DNA from: Firmicutes bacterium CAG:194
GTDB lineage: Bacteria; Bacillota; Clostridia; Lachnospirales; Lachnospiraceae
Assembly: GCA_000432915.1 (NCBI GenBank)
Contig: HF995216.1
Location: 1 to 55,123 of the forward strand
Direction: 5' to 3'
DNA: 55,123 bases
The translations under genes and the position numbers were made by a program. This document shows positions 18,801-27,096 of this stretch, piece by piece (the stretch's first letter is position 1; every line of letters starts with the position of its first letter). Below the pieces are notes generated by a model. It made no database searches, had not been told where the DNA came from, and worked only from the letters and a program-made list of their open reading frames with translations.

Positions 18801-19380
18801 CCCAGAGCTCAATACGATACGGATTTTCTTCTGTCAGATCATAAATATCGATAATACCGCCGCGAACGGAAAACTGCCCCGGTTCTTCTACCTGATAAGT
18901 CTTTTCGTAGCCCATCTTTACGAGCTTCATCGCAACTGCTTCTTCCTCCACGATGCTTTCCGCAGAGATCGTGATACAGTTTTCCTCCAACATCTGCAGT
19001 GGCAGACAGGGCGCAAGCAGCGCATCCACTGTCGTTACGATCGTCAGAGGCTCCTTTTCCAGAATCCGGCGATAGCAGCAGATCCGCTCCTTTGTCATCT
19101 CCTGTCCGCGGATATCCGCCTGAAAGAAAATGTAATCCTTGGCAGGAAACAATATGGTATTTTTATCAAAAAAGGAATAATCCTCATATAATTCCTTTGC
19201 TTTGACATCACTGAAGGTCAGGACAAGTTTGTATGGATAGTCCTCGCCCTGCCCGCAAAGCATCTGTGCCTTCTGTGCGTCCGCGCAGCCTGAGATCAGA
19301 ACTGTCTTTTGCGCCATGAGTGCACGTCTGGCATCCTCATAAAAGGATAATTCCTTCAAATATTCTGTAAACGCTTTCAC
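15856..19380 (-). CDS. mfd: Transcription-repair coupling factor Mfd
   Basis: 1174 residues, full length, with a GTG start after GAGGG. Mfd removes RNA polymerase stalled at lesions and recruits UvrA. The domains run in order: UvrB-like N-terminal part, the RNA-polymerase-interacting CarD-like domain near 500-570 (LKVGDYVVHETHGLGIYRG), Walker A GDVGYGKT near 645-652, DEEQRFGV near 752, the second helicase domain with RGRVGR near 915, and the TRCF C-terminal domain. It follows pth by 21 bp, a common Firmicute pairing. Confidence 0.97.
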   Translation of the reverse strand: MKAFTEYLKELSFYEDARRALMAQKTVLISGCADAQKAQMLCGQGEDYPYKLVLTFSDVKAKELYEDYSFFDKNTILFPAKDYIFFQADIRGQEMTKERICCYRRILEKEPLTIVTTVDALLAPCLPLQMLEENCITISAESIVEEEAVAMKLVKMGYEKTYQVEEPGQFSVRGGIIDIYDLTEENPYRIELWGDEVESIRRFDVLSQRSVEALRTVTIYPATEMILTKQQKLDGLKAIEAEAKQAAETLKKENKLEEAHRVKVQTEQLREQMEEFGVMANLDSYMKYFCPQLVSFLSLFPKDELLVTLDEPLHGKEHLNAVELEFRESMEHRLEKGYALPGQAALLYTADQVWAMLTGQRLLLLSVLDSNLPFLKVEERYYADARAVNSFQNSFEILLENLRRYHKNRYRVILLSPSRTRAKRLAEDICANELTAFYSEDTERVLQNGEIMVMHGQISKGFEYPSIRLAVITESDIFGKHAKKRKKKRYEGQKIHDFTELKVGDYVVHETHGLGIYRGIEKVCVDKVMKDYMKIEYRDGGTLYVLATGFDAVMKYASAESKAPKLNKLGTQEWTKTKSKVKGAVNEVAKDLVKLYAAREHGKGYQYGKDTVWQREFEEMFPYEETQDQLLAIDATKADMESSRIMDRLICGDVGYGKTEVAIRAAFKAVQEGKQVVFLVPTTILAKQHYDNFVQRMKDFPVTIEMMSRFRTAAQQKKTIEGLKKGLVDIVIGTHRVLSKDVAFKDLGLLIIDEEQRFGVTHKEKIKQLKENVDVLTLTATPIPRTLHMSLVGIRDMSVLEEAPNDRMPIQTFVMEYNEEMVREAIGRELARGGQVYYVYNRVNTIAEMAAFLQNLVPEANVAFAHGQMKESELERIMYDFVSGEIDVLVSTTIIETGLDIPNVNTMIIHDSDNMGLSQLYQLRGRVGRSNRTAYAFLMYKRDKVLKEVAEKRLQAIKEFTELGSGFKIAMKDLEIRGAGNLLGRVQHGHMEAVGYDLYCKMLNEAVKSMKGQKQVIDFVTTIDLDVDAFIPESYIVNEYQKLDIYKRIAAIESRDEAEDMRGELMDRFGQIPKSVENLLRVSLIRMYAHDLYITEIRGKKDGITFLMDPGAKIRVENIEVVLANYGGKLTFAVKGTPTFFYRLSPTGVVQKDEEQMLSAAEDVIRQMRARLLV

Positions 19381-19401
19381 ATTATTACCCTCAAATGCAA
19401 G

Positions 19402-19977
19402 TTATCCCTGCTTTTTACCGTTAAAATGGTTCATTGCGGCATCTGCCGAATCATTCATCATCATTACAACTGCGTCCGCTGCATCCGCAAATGCCTGCTG
19501 CATGACTTCCTGATCTTTTTTGTCAAAATGTCCCAGCACGTAAGCAGCCAGATCATAGCCCTGCGGCTTCTCTCCGACACCGACCTTGATCCGCATAAAG
19601 GTATCATGTCCCAGATGCGAAATGATATTCTTGATTCCGTTATGTCCGCCTGCGCTTCCTTTCTTACGGATCCGCAGTTGTCCAGGCGGCAGAGAAATAT
19701 CATCATAGATCACGATCAGCTCCTGTGTTTCATCTGCCTTATAGTAGTCTATGAGTTCCCGCACGCTTTCACCACTTAAATTCATATAGGTCTGCGGCTT
19801 TGCGAGGATCACTTTCTGTCCTTCTATATAGCCTTTTCCGATCAGTGCCTTGTGTTTCTTTTCCGTGACGGAGATCCTGTATTTTTCTGCAATGGCATCT
19901 ATAGTGTCAAAACCGACGTTATGTCTGGTGTGCATGTATTCTTTTGTAGGGTTTCCGAGTCCGACTATGATATACAT
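19402..19977 (-). CDS. pth: Peptidyl-tRNA hydrolase
   Basis: 191 residues. Pth releases peptides from prematurely dropped peptidyl-tRNA. Catalytic and binding residues are visible: Asn in GLGNPTKEY near 8, catalytic His in TRHNVGFD near 19, Asn in YMNLSGESV near 67, Asp in VIYDDISLPPGQLR near 93 and the GSAGGHNGI loop near 109. AGGACATCC precedes the ATG. It lies in an operon with mfd. Confidence 0.96.
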   Translation of the reverse strand: MYIIVGLGNPTKEYMHTRHNVGFDTIDAIAEKYRISVTEKKHKALIGKGYIEGQKVILAKPQTYMNLSGESVRELIDYYKADETQELIVIYDDISLPPGQLRIRKKGSAGGHNGIKNIISHLGHDTFMRIKVGVGEKPQGYDLAAYVLGHFDKKDQEVMQQAFADAADAVVMMMNDSADAAMNHFNGKKQG

Positions 19978-20101
19978 ATGGATGTCCTTTCTTCCATAAA
20001 TGAACCGAAATTTATTTCCGGTGGATAGATTGATTCGTAAATCATAGTGTACTTGATTTTGAAGGGAAATTCAATAGGAGCGGGGCAGAGCAAAGGTAAT
20101 T

Positions 20102-20277
20102 TGAGTGGTATCCCTGTTATGATGTTCTTAACATCACAAAGGTAATATAGAAGTAAGAATCCTAAAATTTATACATTGCATAAGATAGCAACCGCATTCG
20201 GTATGACGCTCTGTGAGTTTTTAGATTATCCGGAACTGAACGAATATGATCTGGATGAGGATGAGAATGAAGATTAA
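20102..20277 (+). pseudogene. Decayed remnant of an XRE-family (HTH) regulator
   Basis: The + strand encodes a recognisable HTH tail from 20146 to the TAA at 20275-20277: SKNPKIYTLHKIATAFGMTL, then CEFLDYPELNEYDLDEDENED. This is the C-terminal half of a Cro/CI-type helix-turn-helix domain. The preceding part (SGIP, then YDVLN and ITK in different frames) is broken by frameshifts and a stop at 20143-20145. No start remains. The rest of 19978-20320 contains only the spoVG terminator. Confidence 0.6.
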
Positions 20278-20309
20278 AAAAGCCCAAGGTTTTACGCAAA
20301 CCTTGGGCT
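20276..20309 (-). terminator. spoVG terminator
   Basis: A 12-bp perfect stem AGCCCAAGGTTT/AAACCTTGGGCT (20281-20292, 20298-20309) with a 5-base loop, followed by TTTTT on the minus strand (20276-20280). The + strand side also carries a broken T-run, so it may work in both directions and close the XRE remnant. Confidence 0.85.
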
Positions 20310-20320
20310 CTTTGCTTCTT

Positions 20321-20593
20321 TTATTCCATTTCCGGTTCTGAAAGCGACTTCTCATATGCCTCAAGAATAACTTTCTGCATATGATCTCTTGTATCGGAGT
20401 TGATCGGATGGGCAATGTCTCGATATTCGCCATCGGATGCTTTCTTGCTCGGCATCGCGATAAACATTCCCTTTTCGCCTTCTATTACTTTTATATCATG
20501 TACAACAAACACATTATCCAGCGTAATGGAAACAACTGCCTTCATCTTTCCTTCTTTCGCGATCTTGCGTACACGAACGTCTGTAATGTTCAT
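20321..20593 (-). CDS. spoVG: Septation regulator SpoVG
   Basis: 90 residues, the usual length. SpoVG is a small RNA/DNA-binding regulator conserved in Firmicutes, acting in septation and sporulation in Bacillus. The family pattern is clear: MNITDVRVRKI at the start, VSITLDNVFVVHDIKVIEG (about 21-39), FIAMPSKK near 46, and YRDIAHPINSDTRD near 57. AGGGGGAA precedes the ATG. It is followed by a strong terminator and probably follows glgCD on the same strand. Confidence 0.96.
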   Translation of the reverse strand: MNITDVRVRKIAKEGKMKAVVSITLDNVFVVHDIKVIEGEKGMFIAMPSKKASDGEYRDIAHPINSDTRDHMQKVILEAYEKSLSEPEME

Positions 20594-20627
20594 CTTAAAT
20601 TCCCCCTTTATCGAATTTTAGTATAAA

Positions 20628-21746
20628 CTACATGACATAGCGGTCATTTTTCTCTATGACGATCTTAATATCATCTTCCCCTTTGTGGTAAGAGTTTGCA
20701 TGAATTGTATCATGACTTTCCACGATACAATTCTCAATATAAGTATTGTCACCGATATAAACATCATTCAGGATAATGGAATTCTTAATGGTACAATTAC
20801 TTCCAATAAATACTTTCTTAAAGATGACGGAGTTCTCTACAGTACCATTGATGATACTTCCGCTGGAGATCAGGCTATTCTTGATCTTTGCACCTACATT
20901 GTATTTTGCCGGAGGAAGATCATCTACCTTGGAGTAGATATCCGGATACTGACGGAAGAAATAGTCTCTGATATCAGGCTTTAAGAAATCCATATTGGCG
21001 TTGAAATAATCATCAACCGTTGCAATGTTCTTCCAGTAATCCTGAATCTTATAACCGTAGATTCTCTTCAAGTTCTTGTAACGGATCAGAATGTCCTTTA
21101 CAAAATCATACTGTCCTTCTTCAGCGGCCTTCTCGATCAGCTCAATAAGCTGACGGCGGCGGATCACATAAATACCACAGGAGATCGTATTGGAATTGGC
21201 TACGATCGGCTTTTCTTCAAACTCTTCGATACGGCTTTCTTCATTCATTTTTAAGATACCGTAACGGTCTACATTTTCACCTGCAGGCATATCTTTGCAT
21301 ACCACCGTGATATCCGCTTTTTTTGCAATATGGTATTCCAGCACCTTGTTATAATCCATTTTGTATACACAGTCACCGGAAGCAATCACAACATACGGCT
21401 CATGACTTTCCTTCAGGAAATCCAGATTCTGATAGATCGCATCTGCTGTTCCTCGATACCAGGAGCTGTTCTCACTTGTAACGGTAGGTGTGAAAACGGA
21501 AAGACCTCCCTGTTTTCTACCGAAATCCCACCACTTGGATGAGCTCAGATGCTCATTCAGGCTCTTTGCGTTATACTGCGTAAATACTGCCACGCGCTGG
21601 ATACGTGAATTTGTCATATTGCTCAGAGCAAAATCAATACTGCGGTAACTGCCTGCTACAGGCATTGCAGCGATCGCACGTTTCTGCGACAGTTCTTTCA
21701 TTCTGTGATTGTTTCCACCTGCTAAGATAATTCCTATTGCTCTCAT
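20628..21746 (-). CDS. glgD: Glycogen biosynthesis subunit GlgD
   Basis: 372 residues, homologous to ADP-glucose pyrophosphorylase. The N-terminal nucleotide loop is degenerate: AGGNNHRMKELSQKRA replaces the catalytic GGxGxRLxxLT, as is usual for the regulatory, weakly active GlgD subunits that pair with GlgC in Firmicutes. The C-terminal left-handed beta-helix is seen as hexapeptide-like repeats from about residue 290 (SVIFKKVFIGSNCTIKNSII). Its ATG overlaps the glgC stop by 4 bp, so the two subunits are made together. Confidence 0.93.
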   Translation of the reverse strand: MRAIGIILAGGNNHRMKELSQKRAIAAMPVAGSYRSIDFALSNMTNSRIQRVAVFTQYNAKSLNEHLSSSKWWDFGRKQGGLSVFTPTVTSENSSWYRGTADAIYQNLDFLKESHEPYVVIASGDCVYKMDYNKVLEYHIAKKADITVVCKDMPAGENVDRYGILKMNEESRIEEFEEKPIVANSNTISCGIYVIRRRQLIELIEKAAEEGQYDFVKDILIRYKNLKRIYGYKIQDYWKNIATVDDYFNANMDFLKPDIRDYFFRQYPDIYSKVDDLPPAKYNVGAKIKNSLISSGSIINGTVENSVIFKKVFIGSNCTIKNSIILNDVYIGDNTYIENCIVESHDTIHANSYHKGEDDIKIVIEKNDRYVM

Positions 21747-23017
21747 GACCTGTCACCTGCCTTAATCAAAGTTTTACCGCTTCCAAGATAGTAATCTGTG
21801 TAATCTTCCACTGTTGTAATGCCGGATACAACAGAGTTCTTTCCTACTGTTACCTTGGAAGGAATCACGGATTTTTCTCCTATTGTGACAAGTCCATGAT
21901 TATAAATATGCGGATCGGTTTCGTTGTCTACTTCTTCACCGACACCGAGCTTGACATAATCGCCGATCTCAACATTTTCCGCAACAATCGCTTTATTCAG
22001 CTCACAGCCTTTGCCAATCTGTGTTTCATTCATAATGATAGAATCCCGTACAACCGTATCTGCACCGATCGTTACGCCACAGCCGATAACGGAATTGTAG
22101 ATTTTACCGTAAATCTGAGAGCCTTCACCGATGATACATTTCTCGATCTCACTGTCGGAGGAAATGTACTGTGGTGGAAGGATGTCGCTCTTTGTGTAGA
22201 TCTTCCAGTATTCTTCATACAGGTTGAACTCCGGAACGATATCGATCAGCTCCATATTTGCTTCCCAGTAAGAATTCAGTGTTCCTACATCTTTCCAGTA
22301 GCCATTGAACTCATATGCATAGCACGGAGCGCCATTGGAATGGCAATACGGAATGACATGTTTACCAAAGTCAAGTGCAGGCTGGGATGCATTTGCAATC
22401 AATGCTTCCTTTAATGTCTTCCAGTTAAATATGTAAATTCCCATACTTGCCAGATTGCTTCGCGGATTTGCCGGTTTTTCTTCAAATTCGCTGATCTTGC
22501 GGTCTTCGTCTGTGATCAGGATACCAAATCTCTTGGCTTCCTCAAGCGGTACAGGCATTGCAGCCAATGTAACTTCTGCACCTTTTGCCTTATGATAATC
22601 CAGCATTACTTCATAATCCATTTTATAAATATGATCTCCGGAAAGGATCAATACATAATCCGGATTATAGCTGTCCATATACTCAATATTCTGATAGATA
22701 GCATTTGCCGTTCCTGTGTACCATTCTGTATCTGTGCTCTTCTCGTATGGCGGAAGTACGGAAACACCGCCGATATTACGATCCAGATCCCACGGAATAC
22801 CAATGCCAATGTGTGTATTCAACCGAAGCGGCTGATACTGTGTTAAAACGCCTACTGTATCAACTCCCGAATTAATGCAGTTACTAAGCGGAAAGTCAAT
22901 GATTCTGTATTTTCCCCCGAACGCTACTGCTGGTTTTGCAACCTTCGCAGTTAATACACCAAGTCTGCTGCCCTGACCTCCAGCTAAAAGCATGGCGATC
23001 ATCTCTTTTTTGATCAT
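21743..23017 (-). CDS. glgC: Glucose-1-phosphate adenylyltransferase GlgC
   Basis: 424 residues. It makes ADP-glucose, the first committed step of bacterial glycogen synthesis. The intact GGQGSRLGVLT loop near 13-23 and KPAVAFGGKYRIIDF near 28-42 mark the catalytic subunit. SGDHIYKMDY near 130 binds the divalent ion, and FEEKP near 170 contacts glucose 1-phosphate. A C-terminal beta-helix begins near residue 290. AAGGGGTGAC precedes the ATG. Branching enzyme and synthase genes are not in the window. Confidence 0.95.
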   Translation of the reverse strand: MIKKEMIAMLLAGGQGSRLGVLTAKVAKPAVAFGGKYRIIDFPLSNCINSGVDTVGVLTQYQPLRLNTHIGIGIPWDLDRNIGGVSVLPPYEKSTDTEWYTGTANAIYQNIEYMDSYNPDYVLILSGDHIYKMDYEVMLDYHKAKGAEVTLAAMPVPLEEAKRFGILITDEDRKISEFEEKPANPRSNLASMGIYIFNWKTLKEALIANASQPALDFGKHVIPYCHSNGAPCYAYEFNGYWKDVGTLNSYWEANMELIDIVPEFNLYEEYWKIYTKSDILPPQYISSDSEIEKCIIGEGSQIYGKIYNSVIGCGVTIGADTVVRDSIIMNETQIGKGCELNKAIVAENVEIGDYVKLGVGEEVDNETDPHIYNHGLVTIGEKSVIPSKVTVGKNSVVSGITTVEDYTDYYLGSGKTLIKAGDRS

Positions 23018-23099
23018 ACTGTCACCCCTTACTTGTGTAATATCGATTTTTTACACAATATTTTCCGAAATCTATCATTTCAGTTTCATCGATATTCTG

Positions 23100-23128
23100 A
23101 TTATAGCATATAATATTGATAAAGTGAA
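23100..23128 (-). promoter_or_regulatory. Promoter of glgC-glgD
   Basis: Minus strand: TTCACT (23123-23128), 17-bp spacer, TATAAT (23100-23105). The leader to the glgC ATG is about 75 bases and contains a TATCGAT/ATCGATA inverted repeat. The 362-bp gap 23018-23379 holds this and the divergent murC promoter, nothing else. Confidence 0.6.
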
Positions 23129-23307
23129 TGTTTTTTACAAATAAAATCCCTCTTTTTCCAATTTATTTCGTGCATAAAGTCAATTTTTTCGCCTATATTC
23201 GTCTATTTTTTGTGCAAAATATCTTTTTATTATTTCCCAGAATATTACAGCAATTATTTTTTTGTAAAATTTGTCTAAAATGCATCTGTATTTTCCCATT
23301 CTCTCTC

Positions 23308-23337
23308 TTGTGCAGATGATATTCTTTAGAGTATAAT
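23308..23337 (+). promoter_or_regulatory. Promoter of murC
   Basis: TTGTGC (23308-23313) and TATAAT (23332-23337) with an 18-bp spacer, about 40 bp before the murC ATG, which has an AGGAAG ribosome-binding site. It is divergent from the glgC promoter. Confidence 0.6.
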
Positions 23338-23379
23338 GGTTCTGATCCAATCAAACATATTTTAATAGGAAGTGTCATT

Positions 23380-24771
23380 ATGTATCAAATCGATTTTAAT
23401 AAACCAATCAATATCCATTTTATCGGGATCGGCGGCATCAGCATGAGCGGTCTTGCTGAGATCTTATTGGACCGCGGTTTTGGCATCAGCGGTTCCGACG
23501 CGAAGGAAAGTGATCTGACAAAGCATCTGATCCAAAAGGGCGCTGTCGTACAGTATGGGCAGCGCGCCTCCAATATCACGGATGATATCCAGCTCGTTGT
23601 CTATACGGCGGCGATCCATCCGGATAATCCTGAGCTTATGGAAGCGGAGAAAAAAAATATTCCCTGTATGACCAGAGCAGTCCTGCTCGGCGAGATCATG
23701 CAGAATTATCAGACACCGATCGCCATCAGCGGAACGCACGGCAAAACAACAACTACCTCCATGTTATCCGAAATCCTGCTGGCAATGGATACAGATCCTA
23801 CTTTATCAATCGGTGGTATTTTGAAAGATATCGGCGGTAATATCAGAATCGGAAGCTCTGAACTTTTTGTCGCGGAAGCATGCGAGTACACGAACAGCTT
23901 TTTAAGCTTTTTCCCGAAGATCAGCGCAATTTTAAATATTGACGCCGATCATCTGGATTTTTTCAAGGATCTGCAGGATATCCGCAATTCTTTCCGTAAA
24001 TTTGCGTGTCTGCTCCCCGCTGACGGAACACTTGTTATCAACGGTGAGATTGAGAATGTTTCCGAGATCACCCATGATCTTCCCTGCCATGTGATCACAT
24101 ACGGTTTTTCAGAAGATTTTGATGTTTATGCAACCGATATTACCTTTGATGCCATGGCGCGCGGCTCCTACCGCATCCATTTAAAGAAAGACGGCAGCGA
24201 GACTGTTTTCCCAGTTTCTCTCGGTGTAACGGGTCGTCACAATATTTCCAATTCCATGGCAGCGATCGCGATCGCTTATCTGCTGCTCGGCGGAGAGCCG
24301 GATGCGATCTGTGAAGCCCTGAAAAGCTTCAGTGGTACCGACAGACGGTTCCAGTATAAGGGCAAGCTTCTTGAGACAACTATAATAGATGATTATGCAC
24401 ATCATCCGACAGAAATAACCGCGACTTTAAAAACAGCGCAGAATTATCCGCACAAAAAGCTCTGGTGTGTCTTCCAGCCGCATACTTACACGCGTACCAA
24501 AGCACTTCTGCCGGAATTTGCAAAAGCACTTTCCCTCGCAGATCATGTTGTACTGGCCGATATTTACGCAGCAAGGGAAACAGATACACTCGGCATCAGC
24601 TCCCGTACGCTGCAGGCTGAGATTGAAAAGCTGGGAACGCCATGCGAGTATTTCCCGTCTTTTGATCAGATTGAAAATTTTTTATTAGAAAATTGTGAGC
24701 CGCATGATCTGTTGATAACTATGGGAGCCGGAGATGTCTATAAAATCGGCGAAAACCTGCTCGGCAAATAA
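23380..24771 (+). CDS. murC: UDP-N-acetylmuramate--L-alanine ligase
   Basis: 463 residues. MurC adds the first L-Ala to UDP-MurNAc in peptidoglycan synthesis. An N-terminal Rossmann motif (HFIGIGGISMSGLAE near 13) is followed by the ATP loop SGTHGKTTTTSML near 115, the EACEYTNSFL metal region near 167, NIDADHLDFF near 187, and DDYAHHPTEI near 340 of the C-terminal domain. It begins the rightward block that continues into the helicase-loader genes. Confidence 0.96.
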   Translation: MYQIDFNKPINIHFIGIGGISMSGLAEILLDRGFGISGSDAKESDLTKHLIQKGAVVQYGQRASNITDDIQLVVYTAAIHPDNPELMEAEKKNIPCMTRAVLLGEIMQNYQTPIAISGTHGKTTTTSMLSEILLAMDTDPTLSIGGILKDIGGNIRIGSSELFVAEACEYTNSFLSFFPKISAILNIDADHLDFFKDLQDIRNSFRKFACLLPADGTLVINGEIENVSEITHDLPCHVITYGFSEDFDVYATDITFDAMARGSYRIHLKKDGSETVFPVSLGVTGRHNISNSMAAIAIAYLLLGGEPDAICEALKSFSGTDRRFQYKGKLLETTIIDDYAHHPTEITATLKTAQNYPHKKLWCVFQPHTYTRTKALLPEFAKALSLADHVVLADIYAARETDTLGISSRTLQAEIEKLGTPCEYFPSFDQIENFLLENCEPHDLLITMGAGDVYKIGENLLGK

Positions 24772-24772
24772 C

Positions 24773-24957
24773 TTATCCACATTATCCACATTTTTTGGTG
24801 TGTAAATCACAGAAAAAGATGTGGATAATTTTGTTTACATAACCTTTATATGGAATCCCCTGCTGTCAGCATCAAAAAGCGACAATCCATCACACCTTTT
24901 CCTTGTTTACAAAGTATGCGGCCGAGCAGCTTATCCACTTTATCCACATTGTCCACA
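24773..24957. promoter_or_regulatory. DnaA-box array
   Basis: Six DnaA boxes lie in 185 bp. Perfect TTATCCACA occurs at 24773-24781, 24782-24790 (abutting), 24940-24948 and, inverted, at 24820-24828. Single-mismatch boxes are TTATCCACT (24931-24939) and TTGTCCACA (24949-24957), so three boxes abut at 24931-24957. The array occupies the murC to DnaD-gene gap and is probably where DnaA binds. It could regulate the downstream helicase-loader genes or titrate DnaA. No dnaA or dnaN is here, so it need not be oriC. Confidence 0.85.
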
Positions 24958-24963
24958 TTTCCC

Positions 24964-24990
24964 GCAAACCCAGCATTTACAAGGGTTTGC
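24964..24990 (+). promoter_or_regulatory. Hairpin downstream of DnaA boxes
   Basis: GCAAACCC (24964-24971) pairs with GGGTTTGC (24983-24990) around an 11-base loop, about 75 bp before the DnaD-domain gene. There is no T-run, so it is not a plain terminator. It may be part of the leader or of the DnaA-box region. Confidence 0.4.
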
Positions 24991-25066
24991 AGAAAATGGC
25001 TATTTCATTTTAAAAATGTCTGTGCTATAATTTCATTTGCTATTAAAACAAGGTCAGGTGAATGAA

Positions 25067-26116
25067 ATGAGTCGTCTTACGATATACAGAGATGATTATA
25101 GTGATGCTACGATCGTATCCAATCAGTTTATTGATGAATATATGGAAAATGCCAATGATGCGCAGATCAAGGTCTACCTTTATCTGCTGCGCATGATGCA
25201 TGCCAATCTGCCTACGAGCATCTCCGATATCGCAGACAAATTTAACCATACGGAAAAGGATGTTGTCCGTGCGCTCTCCTATTGGGAAAAGAAGAATCTG
25301 GTGCGGATCGAATATGACGAAAACGGCGAGATCCTTGCCCTGCATATGCAGTCCGGCACTTCTTCTATGCCCACTGCTCCGGTCGGTCCAAAGGAAGCCC
25401 CTGCAGAAGCCTCACAGCATAAGACTGCGAAGAAAACTCCTGCGCCGGAGGTACAGCCGGCAAAAAGCAAGCCCTCCTACAGCCTGGACGAGGTTACATC
25501 CTTTCAACAGGAAGAGGAAGCTTCCCAGATTATTTTTATTGCAGAGCAATATCTGGGGCGTGTTCTGACAGTTCCCGATATCAAAACAATCATCTTCTTA
25601 TATAAAGGGCTGCATTTTTCGACCGACCTGATCGATTATCTGATCGAATACTGTGTCGGCAAAGGGCATCGAGAAATGCGTTATATCGAAAAGGTTGCGA
25701 TCAACTGGTCCGAGGAAAAAATTACAACTGTCCAGCAGGCCAAACAGCAATCCTACAAATATAATAAGATCGTCTATACAGTCATGAATGCACTCGGGCG
25801 GACAGGTGCACCGACAGAAAAGGAAGCGGATTTTGTAAACCGCTGGGAAAAGGAATATGGTTTCACGCACGATATGATCCTTGCGGCCTGTGAAAAGGCA
25901 GCACTTGCCGTTGATAAAAACCGCATAGAATATACAGACGGTATTTTAAAAAGCTGGCTGAAACAAAATATACATAATCTTGCAGAGGCGGAAGCTGCTA
26001 ACAAGGCTTTCTCTCAGAAAAAAAAGACAACTGCCGCAAAGACAAGCAGTTTCCACGATTTTAAACAGCGCAAATATGACTACGATGCTTTAGAAAAGGA
26101 GCTTCTCAGTAATTAA
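25067..26116 (+). CDS. DnaD-domain replication initiation protein
   Basis: 349 residues from the ATG after AGGTCAGGTG. An N-terminal winged-helix part (about 20-85; LPTSISDIADKFNHTEKDVV) is followed by a Pro/Ala/Lys-rich linker and two DnaB_2/DnaD-type helical domains (about 145-215 and 220-310, with the YxxGxI-like YTDGILKSWL near 295). In low-GC Firmicutes such proteins help load the replicative helicase at origins and restart sites. It overlaps the DnaC-like gene by one base (TAATG) and lies behind the DnaA-box array. Confidence 0.85.
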   Translation: MSRLTIYRDDYSDATIVSNQFIDEYMENANDAQIKVYLYLLRMMHANLPTSISDIADKFNHTEKDVVRALSYWEKKNLVRIEYDENGEILALHMQSGTSSMPTAPVGPKEAPAEASQHKTAKKTPAPEVQPAKSKPSYSLDEVTSFQQEEEASQIIFIAEQYLGRVLTVPDIKTIIFLYKGLHFSTDLIDYLIEYCVGKGHREMRYIEKVAINWSEEKITTVQQAKQQSYKYNKIVYTVMNALGRTGAPTEKEADFVNRWEKEYGFTHDMILAACEKAALAVDKNRIEYTDGILKSWLKQNIHNLAEAEAANKAFSQKKKTTAAKTSSFHDFKQRKYDYDALEKELLSN

Positions 26117-27084
26117 TGATCACAAATTCCCAGTTCAAGGCAATTACCGCCGACTACGAAAAAATACAGAATAAAAACCGTCATATCCTCCTGCAGCGCA
26201 AAGAAGAGATTTATGCCCGGATTCCTGCCTATCAGGAGCTGGAACAGCAGATCTCCGGTCTGTGTATCATGCAGGGGCGCAAACTCCTCAGTGGAGACAA
26301 GCAGGCTCTCGATGATATGAAAAAACAGCTCCATGCACTTTCCGCACAGAAACAGCAGCTGCTTAAGGAGCATGGTTATCCGGCTGATTATCTGGAGCCG
26401 GTGTATGACTGCCCGGACTGTCAGGATACAGGATATCTGCCCGATCACAGCAAATGTCACTGCATGAAGCAGAAAATAGCACATTATCTTTATGAGCAGT
26501 CAGGTCTTGAGAATTTATTGGAAACCGAAAATTTTTCTCATCTTTCCACCGATTATTATCAGGGCGAAGATCTGGCGCGATTCAAGAAAACCGTGCAAAA
26601 TGCCAGAAAATTTGTATCAGATTTCAGTTCCCACTACCGCAATCTGCTTTTTTATGGTACAGTAGGTACCGGGAAATCATTTTTATCCTGTTGTATTGCA
26701 AAAGAATTACTGGATGCAGGCTATTGTGTTCTCTATTTCAGTGCCTGTTCATTATTTGATAGAATTTCCGAATACACCTTCGGTTCTAAAGACCGGGAAA
26801 ATCTCGCCCAGCTCTATCAGGATCTGTACGCATGTGATCTTCTGATCATCGACGATCTGGGGACGGAGCTTTCCAACGGATTTGTTGCATCCGAGCTTTT
26901 CACTATTTTAAATGAAAGGCACCTGCGCAAAAGATCTACGATCATTTCCAGCAACATTTCACTGGAAGAACTCAGTGAGCATTATTCGGAAAGACTGTTT
27001 TCACGCATTACCAGTAATTATGAACTTTTTAAATTTACCGGTTCCGATATCCGGATTCAGAAAAAATTATCAGGCAGAAAGTGA
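26116..27084 (+). CDS. DnaC/DnaI-type helicase loader ATPase
   Basis: 322 residues. An N-terminal helical part carries a zinc-type cluster (CPDC and CHC near 95-115), as in DnaI. The AAA+ domain shows Walker A GTVGTGKS near 180, Walker B LLIIDDLGTE near 238, sensor 1 TIISSN near 272 and an Arg finger region (RLFSRI) near 290. It would load the DnaB/DnaC hexameric helicase together with the DnaD-domain protein encoded just upstream, with which it is coupled by a one-base overlap. Confidence 0.9.
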   Translation: MITNSQFKAITADYEKIQNKNRHILLQRKEEIYARIPAYQELEQQISGLCIMQGRKLLSGDKQALDDMKKQLHALSAQKQQLLKEHGYPADYLEPVYDCPDCQDTGYLPDHSKCHCMKQKIAHYLYEQSGLENLLETENFSHLSTDYYQGEDLARFKKTVQNARKFVSDFSSHYRNLLFYGTVGTGKSFLSCCIAKELLDAGYCVLYFSACSLFDRISEYTFGSKDRENLAQLYQDLYACDLLIIDDLGTELSNGFVASELFTILNERHLRKRSTIISSNISLEELSEHYSERLFSRITSNYELFKFTGSDIRIQKKLSGRK

Positions 27085-27096
27085 GGATTTTTCATC

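Noticed and set aside
17176..19191. Two long rightward frames (360 and 268 codons) opposite mfd
   Set aside because: Antisense to a well-conserved Mfd; Cys/His/Ile-rich translations without domain patterns.
24773..24957. Claim that the DnaA-box array is the chromosome origin
   Set aside because: dnaA and dnaN are absent and genes from 30 to 42 kb run leftward again, so strand bias does not support an origin; kept as an extra-origin cluster.
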